Source: Azotobacter beijerinckii
GTDB taxonomy: Bacteria; Pseudomonadota; Gammaproteobacteria; Pseudomonadales; Pseudomonadaceae
Direction: 5' to 3'
Assembly (NCBI RefSeq): GCF_900110885.1
Contig: NZ_FOFJ01000013.1
Span: 1-64,000, forward strand
DNA: 64,000 nucleotides
The notes under the pieces were generated by a model. That model worked only from the letters and a program-made list of their open reading frames with translations. It did no database searches and had not been told where the DNA came from. Position numbers and translations under genes: made by a program. This document shows positions 30,256 to 38,686 of the stretch, piece by piece; the stretch's first letter is position 1, and each line of letters begins with the position of its first letter.

Positions 30256-30977
30256 AGGATCAGCCGGTAGCCCAGCGTGCAGATCGTCCAGTCGAGCAGC
30301 AGCGTCCAGAGGTTGTGGGAGAGGAAGTGCGCGCCCTGCATCACCCGCCCGACAGAGAACGCCGCCCCCAGCCCCAGCGCCGTCCACAGAGCGATCCGCG
30401 CCAGCCGCGGGCGGCGGTCGCGCAGGGCGAAGAACAGCGCCAGCAGGGAGAAACCGGCCGAGGCATGTCCGCCCGGCCAGCAGCGCCCGGCCCGGACGAC
30501 CGGCGGGGCGCGCTCCTCGAGCAGCGCGGTATGGATCTCCCGGCCGCCGAACTCCTTGAGGCTCCACGGGCAATGCATGCCGGTCAGGGTCTTCAGCGGA
30601 TTGACCAGGCTAGTCGACAGCCCCATCGCCAGCACCACGTAACCGAGCACGCGGCGCCAGCGCCTGAAGGGGGTCGGCAGCAGGCTGAGCAGGAAGCCGG
30701 CGATGGCCAGCACGCCGACGACGATGACCAGTTGCTTGGCCCGGTCGTGCAGGAAGTTCTCCAGGAAGGAACCGTAGTGGCGACCGATGAAGCCCTCGCC
30801 GGGCGCGTAGAACCATCGGCTGATCGCGAAATCGAGGCTGCTCGGATCGAACAGCAGCAAGAACGCCATCGCGGCCAGCGGAATGCCCAGGGCGAGGCGA
30901 AAGTCGAGCGGTTGCGACAGCGCCGGCAGCGGCCCGGCCGCGGCAACCGCCGGCAGGCTCAGCTCAGTCGCCGACAT
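30225..30977 (-). CDS. PAP2-family membrane phosphatase
   Basis: A 250-residue membrane protein with the three phosphatase motifs: KTLTGMHCPW, GGHASAGF and GRVMQGAHFLSHNLW (active-site His residues in motifs 2 and 3). The class includes LpxE, LpxT and undecaprenyl-pyrophosphate phosphatases; a lipid phosphate of the envelope is the likely substrate. The ATG lies inside the end of the LTA-synthase-like gene (14-base overlap), so the two are coupled. Confidence 0.87.
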   Translation of the reverse strand: MSATELSLPAVAAAGPLPALSQPLDFRLALGIPLAAMAFLLLFDPSSLDFAISRWFYAPGEGFIGRHYGSFLENFLHDRAKQLVIVVGVLAIAGFLLSLLPTPFRRWRRVLGYVVLAMGLSTSLVNPLKTLTGMHCPWSLKEFGGREIHTALLEERAPPVVRAGRCWPGGHASAGFSLLALFFALRDRRPRLARIALWTALGLGAAFSVGRVMQGAHFLSHNLWTLLLDWTICTLGYRLILYRPEASAPA

Positions 30978-32931
30978 GGACCACCTCCCGCTGCGCGCCG
31001 GAAGAAGTGGAAGCGTTGATGCCGAGCAGGCCGTGGCTGAACTCGTAGCTGGCCCCCTGGTAGTAGCCGATGACCCGCTGCACCAGCGGATCGCTGGCCG
31101 AGGCCGGCGTTTCGCGGCTGGCGCCCAGTGCGTCGTCGTGGCGGCGGATGCCCCGGCGCGGGCTGAGGATCGCCAGGTCCTTGCCGTCGAACAGCCCCAG
31201 GTGCTGGTAGTTGCCGATCAGCGCGCGATGGGGCGCGTCCCCATGCAACAGGTCGTGGCCGAAGAAGGTCGAGGTGTAGTCCAGGTTGAGCAGGCCCAGC
31301 AGGGTCGGCGCCAGGTCGATCTGGCTGGCCAGCTCGGTGTATTCGCGCGGCTCGATCAGCCCGGGCGCGTAGATGAACAGCGGAATGTGGTAGTTGGCCA
31401 CCGGCAGGTCTTCCCGGCCGGCGCTGCCGGCGGTGTGGTCGGCAACGAAGACGAACAAGGTCTGGTCGAACCAGGGCTTCTGCCGCGCCTGCTCGAGGAA
31501 CTGGCCGATCGCGTAGTCGGTGTATTTCACCGCACCCTCGCGGCCTTCGCCGGAGGGAATGTCGATCCGCCCGTCCGGGTAAGTGTAGGGGCGGTGGTTG
31601 GAGGTGGTCATCAGCTGCAGGAAGAACGGCTGACCGACCGCATGGTCGACATCCGCCAGCTTCAGCGCTTGCGCATAGATGTCCTCGTCGGCCATGCCCC
31701 AGGCGTTCTTGAAGTGGATGTCGCGCTCGTCGACGCGGGCCTGGTCGACGATGCGATAGCCGTTGCCGCCGAAGAAGGCGTTCATGTTGTCGAAGTAGCC
31801 GCGCCCGCCGTAGACGAACACGCTGTCGTAGCCCTGCTCCGTCAACTGCTCGCCCAGGCTGGCGTAGCCCGTCTCGCGACCGATGCGCTTGACGATGGAG
31901 CGCCCCGGCGTCGGCGGCACCGACAGGGTAATGGCCTCCAGACCGCGGTCGGTGCGCGTGCCGGTGGCGTAGAATTTGCTAAAGGACAGGCTTTCCCCGC
32001 GCAGCCGGTCGAGGTTGGGGGTGAGCCCTCGGGTATCGCCGAAACTGCCCAGGTACTTGGCGCTCAGGCTCTCGATGGTCACCAGCACCACGTTGAGCCG
32101 GCGCGGCTGGCCGGGATTGTCGATCACCCGGTGCAGGTCCAGCGGATCGCGGCCGACGAGGCGGTCGGAGGAGTCGCCCACCTCCCGGTGCAATACCCTG
32201 GCGACCTGCGCGTCCGGCAGGGTGGCGTAGAACTGCGGGTAGTCCAGCTCGTTGTTGCGGAAGGCGGAGAAGAACTGGTACGGGCCATTGGCGGCCAGCT
32301 CGCGCTGGTAGGCGTTGCCGCCGCTGCCGCGTGGGAACTGCTGGTCGAGCGCGAGGCCGCTCAGGGTGGCCAGCGACAGCCCCGCGCCCAGCGCCGCAAA
32401 GCGCCCGCGCCAGGCCAGCGGCGGCGCATCCAGGGCCGCGCCGACCGTCCGGCGCAGCAGCACGGCGCCGTCGACGGCCAGTACGGCCAGGCTGGCCAGC
32501 AGCGGGTAGACGGGGTACGACTCGAGGATGTTGGCGACCACCTCGTCCGAATAGACCAGGTAATCCACCGCGATGAAGTTGAAGCGCACGCCGAACTCGT
32601 CCCAGAACAGCCACTCCGAGAGCGCGGTGAAGAGCATGACGAACAGGCTGACGGCGACCAGGGCGTGCAGCAGCCGGCGATGCCAGCGGCGCTGCCACAG
32701 CCAGCGCGGACAGAGCAGCAGATAGGCGGCCAGCGGCAGCGCGGCGTAGAACAGGAAGCCCAGGTCGTAGACCAGGCCGATGCCGTAGAGGCCAAGCAAC
32801 TGGGCCAGGCTGGCCTGGGCATCGCCCAGATGACCGAGCAGCAGCACGCAGCGGGTCAGGAAGAACACCGCCAGCCAGGCGAGAAGAATGACCGAGAGGT
32901 AGCGAAGCTGAGCGTAACGGAGCCAAGGCAT
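30964..32931 (-). CDS. LTA-synthase-family sulfatase/phosphoglycerol transferase
   Basis: A 655-residue protein with an N-terminal bundle of about five membrane helices and a C-terminal alkaline-phosphatase-fold domain. Signatures are LNVVLVTIESLSAKYLG (metal-binding Glu), YATGTRTDRGLEA (catalytic Thr), NAWGMADED and FVADHTAG (metal-site Asp-His). Family members transfer phosphoglycerol or phosphoethanolamine to envelope glycans, such as osmoregulated periplasmic glucans or lipid A. The ATG at 32931 has AAGG nine bases upstream. It precedes PAP2 in a two-gene unit and diverges from colR. Confidence 0.85.
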   Translation of the reverse strand: MPWLRYAQLRYLSVILLAWLAVFFLTRCVLLLGHLGDAQASLAQLLGLYGIGLVYDLGFLFYAALPLAAYLLLCPRWLWQRRWHRRLLHALVAVSLFVMLFTALSEWLFWDEFGVRFNFIAVDYLVYSDEVVANILESYPVYPLLASLAVLAVDGAVLLRRTVGAALDAPPLAWRGRFAALGAGLSLATLSGLALDQQFPRGSGGNAYQRELAANGPYQFFSAFRNNELDYPQFYATLPDAQVARVLHREVGDSSDRLVGRDPLDLHRVIDNPGQPRRLNVVLVTIESLSAKYLGSFGDTRGLTPNLDRLRGESLSFSKFYATGTRTDRGLEAITLSVPPTPGRSIVKRIGRETGYASLGEQLTEQGYDSVFVYGGRGYFDNMNAFFGGNGYRIVDQARVDERDIHFKNAWGMADEDIYAQALKLADVDHAVGQPFFLQLMTTSNHRPYTYPDGRIDIPSGEGREGAVKYTDYAIGQFLEQARQKPWFDQTLFVFVADHTAGSAGREDLPVANYHIPLFIYAPGLIEPREYTELASQIDLAPTLLGLLNLDYTSTFFGHDLLHGDAPHRALIGNYQHLGLFDGKDLAILSPRRGIRRHDDALGASRETPASASDPLVQRVIGYYQGASYEFSHGLLGINASTSSGAQREVVHVGD

Positions 32932-33134
32932 CCCGATGGACCTTGCAGGAAGAGAGGGTCGGCAGAGTCTCCTCCGGGGGCACTGAGCATCTCGTAAAAA
33001 CACCGTAAACAGGAGGTGAAAACCCAGAGGCGGACTTCGGAGCCGCCGGCAGGAGCGCCCGCTCCCTGCCCCTCCATGCAGCCCGCCCGCCACCTTGCTA
33101 CAGTATCGGCCCCCCCTGCCGAGAGCCCTCAACC

Positions 33135-33818
33135 ATGCGCATTCTGGTCATCGAAGACAACCGCGACATCCTTGCCAACGTACTCGACTACCTGGAGCTC
33201 AAGGGCTATACGGTCGACTGCGCCCAGGACGGACTGAGCGGCCTGCACCTGGCGGTCACCGGGCAGTACGACCTGATCGTGCTGGACGTCATGCTGCCAG
33301 GCATCGACGGCTATCAGCTCTGCGAGCGCCTGCGCAACGATGCCGGCAGCGAGACGCCGATCATCATGCTGACCGCCCGCGACTCCCTGGACGACCGCCT
33401 GCAGGGCCTCGCCAAGGGCGCCGACGACTACCTGCTCAAGCCCTTCGCGCTCTCCGAGCTGGTGGCGCGCATCGAGGCGGTGCTGCGCCGCACCCAGGGC
33501 AGCCGCAAGCGCCAGCTGCAAGTCGGCGACCTGAGCTACGACCTGGACACCCTGAGCGTCAGCCGCGCCGGAAAACCGCTGAAGCTGAATCCGGTCGGCT
33601 ACAAGCTGCTGGCCATCCTGATGCAGAAGAGTCCGGCCGTGGTGCGCCGGGAATTCCTCGAGAACGCCCTGTGGGGCGACGATCTGCCGGAAAGCGACAG
33701 CCTGCGCAGCCATATCCACCAACTGCGCCAGACGCTCGACAAGCCCTTCGACAAACGCCTGCTGCACACCGTCCACGGCATCGGCTACCGCCTGGCGGAG
33801 ACCCCGCATGCGGCTTAA
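33135..33818 (+). CDS. colR: Response regulator ColR
   Basis: A 227-residue OmpR/PhoB-type regulator with receiver Asp51 (IVLDVMLPG), Lys in LKPF, and a winged-helix C-terminal domain (LRSHIHQLRQTLDKPF, TVHGIGYRL). The following order colS, methyltransferase, InaA/WapQ kinase is the Pseudomonas ColRS locus. There ColR answers to zinc, iron and membrane stress and controls envelope-modification genes. Its end overlaps colS by 11 bases. Confidence 0.9.
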   Translation: MRILVIEDNRDILANVLDYLELKGYTVDCAQDGLSGLHLAVTGQYDLIVLDVMLPGIDGYQLCERLRNDAGSETPIIMLTARDSLDDRLQGLAKGADDYLLKPFALSELVARIEAVLRRTQGSRKRQLQVGDLSYDLDTLSVSRAGKPLKLNPVGYKLLAILMQKSPAVVRREFLENALWGDDLPESDSLRSHIHQLRQTLDKPFDKRLLHTVHGIGYRLAETPHAA

Positions 33819-35070
33819 GCAACCCTTCGCCCGGCGCATCGTCATCGCCTTCGTGCTGATGACCGTGGTGGTCAGCGGGTTCTTTTCCCTGGCCATCGTC
33901 GTCGTCGTCAATGTCGTCGAACGGCAGTTGGTGTCCTGGGAACTCAAGGAAGAGCTGGAAACCGTGCTGGAGCAGGACATCCCCTATGGCCGGTCTCCCC
34001 GCCTGGACGCCCGAACCCGCTTCTTCGCCTCGGATATGCCGCAATACGCCATTCCCGAGTCCCTGAGAGACTTCGCGAGGGGCTTCAGCGAAAGGGAGGA
34101 GGACGGCATCGCCTATTACGTCTACGTGAAGCAAATCGACGACCAGCGCTACATGCTGGTGGAAGACCAGCACGAAATCGAAACCCGCGAGAGGATGCTC
34201 TTCCGTGTGGTGCTGGTCTGTTTCCTGCTGAGCGTGCTGAGCGCCTGGCTGCTCGGCCGGCTGCTGGCGCGCAAGGTGATGGCCCCGGTGACCCGCCTGG
34301 CCCGCCAGGTCCGCCACCGCGACCAGTTGCTGCCGCTGGCGCCGCCACTGGCGCCGGAATACCCCGACGACGAGGTCGGCCGCCTGGCCGAGTCCTTCGA
34401 CGGCACCCTCGGCCAACTGCGTCAGAGCCTGGAGCGCGAACGCCTGTTCACCAGCGACGTGAGCCACGAGCTGCGCACCCCGCTGATGGTCATCCAGGGC
34501 GCTTGCGAGCTGCTCGGCGAGGCCGCGCTGCCGCCGCGCGCCGGCGAGCAGGTGGCGCGGATCGGGCGCGCCGCCCGGGAGATGCAGGAGCTGGTGCAAA
34601 CCTTCCTGATCCTCGCCCGCTCCCGGCAGGAAGAAGCCGCCATCGGCGGCAGCGCCACCCTGGCCAGCGTGGCGGAGGAGCAGAGCCAGCGCTGGGGACC
34701 GCCGATCCGCGCCAAAGGCCTGGACTTCGAGCTGCTCGTGGAGGATGCCGACAATGCCGCCTACAACCTGACCTTCCTGCGCGTGGTCCTTTCCAACCTA
34801 CTGCGCAACGCCCTGCACTACACCGAGAGCGGCAGGGTGCGGCTGATCCTGGAAAACGGCGGCTTCCGCGTCGAGGACAGCGGCGCGGGCATCCCCGAGG
34901 AGCAGCGCGAGCGCATCTTCCAGCCCTTCGTGCGCGGCGAGCAGGCCCGCGGCGAGGGCCTGGGCCTCGGGCTTTCGCTGGTCAAGCGGATCTGTACGCA
35001 CCAAGGCTGGCAGGTCCGGGTGAACGACCTGGCACCGCACGGCAGCTGCTTCCGGGTCCGCCTGAAATAG
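33808..35070 (+). CDS. colS: Sensor kinase ColS
   Basis: A 420-residue histidine kinase. TM1 is at about residues 12-35, the periplasmic loop of about 95 residues is rich in Glu (ELKEELETVLEQD, REEDG, QHEIETRE), and TM2 is near 135-155. Then follow HAMP, the H-box VSHELRTPL near residue 220, N box NLLRNALHY, and G boxes DSGAG and GEGLGLGLSLV. The ETRE element matches the ExxE metal-binding signature reported for ColS, which senses excess Zn2+ and Fe3+. It starts inside colR. Confidence 0.9.
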   Translation: MRLKQPFARRIVIAFVLMTVVVSGFFSLAIVVVVNVVERQLVSWELKEELETVLEQDIPYGRSPRLDARTRFFASDMPQYAIPESLRDFARGFSEREEDGIAYYVYVKQIDDQRYMLVEDQHEIETRERMLFRVVLVCFLLSVLSAWLLGRLLARKVMAPVTRLARQVRHRDQLLPLAPPLAPEYPDDEVGRLAESFDGTLGQLRQSLERERLFTSDVSHELRTPLMVIQGACELLGEAALPPRAGEQVARIGRAAREMQELVQTFLILARSRQEEAAIGGSATLASVAEEQSQRWGPPIRAKGLDFELLVEDADNAAYNLTFLRVVLSNLLRNALHYTESGRVRLILENGGFRVEDSGAGIPEEQRERIFQPFVRGEQARGEGLGLGLSLVKRICTHQGWQVRVNDLAPHGSCFRVRLK

Positions 35071-35208
35071 CCACGGCACCCGGCGCCGCACCGACGAACG
35101 GAGCGGCGCCGATGGTGTTCTTGACTTTTTTCTCTCATCTTTCTGCCAAAAAATCGATATATTTCGCGTTACCATTGCCATCATCCCCAGCCCAACGAAC
35201 CCCTTGCC

Positions 35209-35907
35209 ATGTCGTCGAGAAAGCACACCTGCGGACTGGAACTATCGCACCAACTCGGCCAAACCCCTGCCGTGCAATTGCTGGTCAGGCGTTGCGACCG
35301 CCTGATCCGCCGACTGTCCCACTGGCGCGACGGACAACTGGCCCGGCGGGCGCTGCAACAGGCCGGCGAACCCAACCTGGTCCTGGACCTGCCCTGCGGC
35401 GCCGGCCGCTTCTGGCCGCTGCTGACCGAGCAGCCCAACCGGGTGGTCCTCGCCGCCGACAGCTCGGCGGAGATCCTCTCGCTGGTCAAGGCCAGCCACA
35501 CCGACGAGGTGCTGGCGCGGGTGCGGACTTTCCAGACCTCCCCCTTCGCCATCGACCTGCCCGACAACGCGGTCGACAGCATCTTTTCCATGCGCCTGCT
35601 GCACCACGTCGCCGACCGCGAAGGCCGTCTGGCCATCCTCCGCGAGTTCCAGCGGGTCAGCCGCGACAGCCTGATCGTCTCCCTGTGGGTGGACGGCAAC
35701 TTCAAGGCCTGGCGGCGCCGCCATCTGGCCCGCCAGCGCGCCGAGCAGGAAGGCCGGGAAGAGCGGCGCAAGCGCTTCGTCGTCGATCGGGCGACCATCG
35801 AGGCCGAATTCGGCGAGGCCGGCTTCGACATCGTCGGCCACCACGACGCCCTGCCCGGCTATGCCATGCGGCGTATCTACGTGCTGTACAAGAGGACCTC
35901 CGCTTGA
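35209..35907 (+). CDS. Class I SAM-dependent methyltransferase of the ColRS locus
   Basis: A 232-residue protein with the Rossmann motif LVLDLPCGAGRFWPLL, motif II VLAADSSAEIL, and the post-II block DNAVDSIFSMRLLHHVADREGR. In pseudomonads the gene between colS and the InaA-like kinase encodes this methyltransferase of unknown substrate. The 138-base gap after colS may hold a promoter. The stop overlaps the TTG start of the kinase gene. Confidence 0.82.
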   Translation: MSSRKHTCGLELSHQLGQTPAVQLLVRRCDRLIRRLSHWRDGQLARRALQQAGEPNLVLDLPCGAGRFWPLLTEQPNRVVLAADSSAEILSLVKASHTDEVLARVRTFQTSPFAIDLPDNAVDSIFSMRLLHHVADREGRLAILREFQRVSRDSLIVSLWVDGNFKAWRRRHLARQRAEQEGREERRKRFVVDRATIEAEFGEAGFDIVGHHDALPGYAMRRIYVLYKRTSA

Positions 35908-36602
35908 ACGAATCGATCACCTTGCAGTCGCCGGAACTCTTCACCGGAACCTTCCAGTGCTGGTGGAATCGCCAGGGGGAATGGGTCGAGGAGCCCAACG
36001 TCCGCCGGGCCGGGGAAAGCGGCGTGCAGCGCCTCAGCGCGACCAGCACACCGCTCTACAGCAAGCGCCAGACCGGGCACCTCTACCGCTCGCTGCGCCA
36101 TCCTCTCGGCCGACCGACCGTGCTGCGCGAGCAGGATGCCCTCGACGCCCTCGAGTGCCTCGGCGTGCGAGTACCGAAGATCGTCTTCTGCTCGGCGCGG
36201 AAAGTCGCCGGACAGTGGCAGGCCCTGCTGGTGACCGAATCACTGGAAGGTTTCGTCAGCCTGGACGAGTGGTATCGCAGCGATGCGCCCCAGCGCTGGG
36301 GCGAGGCGGTCCAGCGGCAGATGCTCGAAGAACTGGCCCAGACCCTCAGCCGCCTGCACCGGGGCCGCTGGCAGCACGGCTGCTGCTATCCCAAGCACAT
36401 CTTCGTCAAGGCCGAGGAAGTCGCCGGCCGTCCCACGGTGGAGATCGCCCTGATCGACCTGGAGAAGAGCCGCCAGCGCCTGCGCGTCGCCAGCGCCTCG
36501 CGCCGCGACCTGGACCAGTTGCGCCGCCACTGCCCGGAGATGTCGCCGGCAGAGTGGACCCTCTTCAAGAGCGCCTACGACAAGGCCCTGGCCGCCCAGT
36601 AA
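35904..36602 (+). CDS. InaA/WapQ-like lipopolysaccharide kinase family protein
   Basis: A 232-residue protein read from a TTG at 35904 (AGAGGA eight bases upstream) that overlaps the methyltransferase stop as TTGA; longer in-frame starts run through two other genes. Kinase-like features: VTESLEGFVSLDEW, LSRLHRGRWQHGCCYPKHIFV (catalytic loop with H and K in place of a canonical HRD) and IALIDLEKSRQRL (DLE for the metal-binding DFG). The family includes LPS core heptose kinases (WaaP/RfaY) and stress-induced InaA. The function is probably LPS core phosphorylation. Confidence 0.82.
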   Translation: MNESITLQSPELFTGTFQCWWNRQGEWVEEPNVRRAGESGVQRLSATSTPLYSKRQTGHLYRSLRHPLGRPTVLREQDALDALECLGVRVPKIVFCSARKVAGQWQALLVTESLEGFVSLDEWYRSDAPQRWGEAVQRQMLEELAQTLSRLHRGRWQHGCCYPKHIFVKAEEVAGRPTVEIALIDLEKSRQRLRVASASRRDLDQLRRHCPEMSPAEWTLFKSAYDKALAAQ

Positions 36603-36623
36603 GGCCATTTGCGAAAACAAGCA

Positions 36624-36644
36624 GGGGCGCCAACGGCGCCCCTT
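36624..36644. terminator. Terminator between the LPS kinase and hsp20 genes
   Basis: A perfect 9-base stem (AGGGGCGCC with GGCGCCCCT) around a three-base loop, followed by TT on the plus side. It stands between two convergent genes and can serve both. Confidence 0.8.
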
Positions 36645-36667
36645 TCCAATTCCAGCCGGCGTAGCGG

Positions 36668-37114
36668 TCAGCTTTCCAGCACCGGCCGCCCGCCACTGAT
36701 CGGAATGCGCTTGGGCTTGGCCTCCTCCGGCACGATGCGCACCAGCTCGATGCTCAGCAGGCCGTTGTGCAGTTCGGCGCCCTTGACCTCGACATGGTCG
36801 ACCAGGCGGAACGACAGCTTGAAGGCGCGCTGGGCGATGCCCTGGTGCAGATAGGTGACGTCCCCGGCCTCGCTCTCGCGCTTGCCGCCACTGACGGTCA
36901 GCACGCCGCGCTCGACCAGCAGCTCCAGATCGGACTCCTGGAAGCCTGCCGCGGCGATCACGATGCGGTACTGGTCGTCGCCGTGCTTCTCGATGTTGTA
37001 GGGCGGATAGGAGCTGCCCGCCTCGTTGCGCAGGGCGGACTCGAACAGGTCGTTGAAGCGGTCGAAACCGATCGATTGACGGAACAGGGGGGCCATGGAA
37101 AGAGCAGTCATCAT
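36668..37114 (-). CDS. ibpA: Small heat-shock protein Hsp20 (IbpA type)
   Basis: A 148-residue alpha-crystallin-domain chaperone: SYPPYNIEKHGDDQYRIVIAAAGF begins the domain, GVLTVSG and LHQGIAQRAFKLSF follow, and the C-terminal anchor is RIPI (IxI-type). The length fits the IbpA class. There are two adjacent ATGs (37114 and 37111); GGGAG sits 4 or 7 bases upstream, so 37111 may be the real start. A predicted ROSE-type thermometer overlaps the ribosome site. Confidence 0.9.
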   Translation of the reverse strand: MMTALSMAPLFRQSIGFDRFNDLFESALRNEAGSSYPPYNIEKHGDDQYRIVIAAAGFQESDLELLVERGVLTVSGGKRESEAGDVTYLHQGIAQRAFKLSFRLVDHVEVKGAELHNGLLSIELVRIVPEEAKPKRIPISGGRPVLES

Positions 37115-37200
37115 TCATCTCCCGATAATCAGCGAGTGTTGCGTGGCGGGACCCGACTTCGGCATCACACGCTCCTCCAGATGGAGCTCGCCGCGGGGAT
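37115..37200 (-). promoter_or_regulatory. ROSE-like RNA thermometer in the hsp20 leader
   Basis: On the minus strand the leader contains CTCGCT (37136-37131), a seven-base loop, then the ribosome site CGGGAG (37124-37119) four to seven bases before ATG. The two segments pair with a single G opposite G, the arrangement that characterises ROSE elements, where a conserved UYGCU pairs to the Shine-Dalgarno. Upstream a second stem (GCTCC-ATCT-GGAG) is visible. ROSE thermometers are known for ibpA in Pseudomonas. Folding was done by eye. Confidence 0.6.
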
Positions 37201-37201
37201 T

Positions 37202-38191
37202 TCAAGAGACCGAAAAGGCTTTTTCCGACAGCGCCGGCTCGCGGTCCAGGTCCACCCCGAGCAGGGCGTCCAGCCGCATGCAGTCGTTCTCCCGGCGCAG
37301 CTCGGCGAACAGCGCGGCCGCCTCCGGATAACTGCGGGTCAGCATGGCCAGCCACTGCTTGAGCCGGCCCGGGGCGTAGCGCGGCGCGATCCGCTGCCGG
37401 GCGCGCCGCCAGAACTCGCCCAGCAGCAGCTGCACCGCGCGCCACTCCAGCGGCTCGGGCGTACGGCCGGCCCGGGCCGCCCCGATCTGCCGAGCCAGGT
37501 CGGGGCGCGCGACCAGCCCGCGGCCCAGCATGATGTCCTCCACCCCGCTGACCTGCCGGCAGCGCTGCCAGTCCTCGACCGTCCAGATCTCGCCGTTGGC
37601 ATAGACCGGCACACGCACCGCCTCCTGCACCCGCGCCACCCACTCCCAGTGGGCCGGCGGCCGATAGCCCTCGGCCCGGGTCCGCGCATGCACCACCAGT
37701 TGCGCCGCGCCGCCCTCGGCCAACGCCCGGGCGCACTCCAGGGCGCCGTCGGGACGGCTGTAGCCCAGGCGCATCTTGGCGGTCACCGGCACCGGCGCCG
37801 GCACGGCCCGGCGCACCGCGCGGACAATGGCGTGCAGCAGCTCCGGCTCGTCGAGCAGCACCGCGCCGCCCCGCGAGCGGTTCACCGTCTTCGCCGGACA
37901 GCCGAAGTTGAGGTCGATCACCGGTGCGCCCAGTTCGGCGGCCAGTGCCGCATTCTCCGCCAGACACGCGGGATCGGAGCCGAGCAGTTGCAGGCGCACC
38001 GGCGTACCGGCGCCGGTCCGCCAGCCACGGCGCATTTCCGGGGCCAGCTTCTCGAACTGGGCGGGCGGCAGCAGACGGTCGCTGACACGGACAAATTCGG
38101 TCACGCACCAGTCGATGCCACCAACACGGGTCAGCAGGTCGCGAAGGAGTTCGTCGACCAATCCCTCCATGGGGGCCAAGGCAATTTGCAT
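37202..38191 (-). CDS. dusC: tRNA-dihydrouridine(16) synthase DusC
   Basis: A 329-residue FMN enzyme starting [18 protein letters not shown]. The Dus signature [19 protein letters not shown] contains the catalytic Cys; [23 protein letters not shown] and [13 protein letters not shown] complete the TIM barrel, with a helical tRNA-binding C-terminal domain. The short FGCPAK loop and MEG N-terminus fit DusC (U16). The ATG at 38191 is the family start; the upstream in-frame codon at 38227 is not needed. Confidence 0.88.
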   Translation of the reverse strand: MQIALAPMEGLVDELLRDLLTRVGGIDWCVTEFVRVSDRLLPPAQFEKLAPEMRRGWRTGAGTPVRLQLLGSDPACLAENAALAAELGAPVIDLNFGCPAKTVNRSRGGAVLLDEPELLHAIVRAVRRAVPAPVPVTAKMRLGYSRPDGALECARALAEGGAAQLVVHARTRAEGYRPPAHWEWVARVQEAVRVPVYANGEIWTVEDWQRCRQVSGVEDIMLGRGLVARPDLARQIGAARAGRTPEPLEWRAVQLLLGEFWRRARQRIAPRYAPGRLKQWLAMLTRSYPEAAALFAELRRENDCMRLDALLGVDLDREPALSEKAFSVS

Positions 38192-38251
38192 GAGGGGGGA
38201 TTCCGGCAAGATTCGGGCGGGAAACAAGAGGCAAGCGGCAAATGCGGGCGG

Positions 38252-38686
38252 CTAGAGGTCGACCAGGGCCCTGCCGTAACGCTCCACGAAGTCTTCCGGC
38301 ATCCGCCGGGGCCGTCCGCTGGAGAGTTCGATGCAGGCGAAGGTGGTCTGCGCGTTCAGCAGGGTGACGCCATCGGCCGGGCGCAACAACTGGAAGCGGC
38401 GGGTCATCTTCAGTCCGCGGGGCGAGTCGACGATCCAGGTCCCCATCTGCAGGCGCTCGCCCAGACGGGCACTGGCCAGATAGTCGATCTCGTGGCGCAG
38501 CACCGCCATCGCCCGGTCCAGGCGCCGATACTCGTCCAGCCCCAAGCCCAGGCTCTGCGAGTGGCGCCAGGCGCAGTCCTCCAGCCAGCCGACATAGACC
38601 ACGTTGTTGACGTGGCCGAGGCCGTCGATGTGCGCCGACAGCACCTCGATGTCGATGACGAAGGGCGCAGGCCGCTGCCAGCTCAA
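38252..38686 (-). CDS. Hotdog-fold acyl-CoA thioesterase
   Basis: A 144-residue YbgC/4-hydroxybenzoyl-CoA-type thioesterase: IDGLGHVNNVVYVGWLEDCAW holds the family Asp/His/Asn region (with a Gly-Leu-Gly insertion where Asp-x-x-Gly is usual), then HEIDYLASARLGERLQMGTW. The start is a TTG overlapping the eda stop as TTGA, with GGAG eight bases before it; no better start exists. It is co-transcribed with eda. Confidence 0.8.
   Translation of the reverse strand: MSWQRPAPFVIDIEVLSAHIDGLGHVNNVVYVGWLEDCAWRHSQSLGLGLDEYRRLDRAMAVLRHEIDYLASARLGERLQMGTWIVDSPRGLKMTRRFQLLRPADGVTLLNAQTTFACIELSSGRPRRMPEDFVERYGRALVDL

Noticed and set aside
33016-33022. ColR-like motif tail TTTTCAC (minus strand) upstream of the LTA-synthase-like gene
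   Set aside because: Only the tail of the P. putida ColR consensus is matched; the upstream half is absent.
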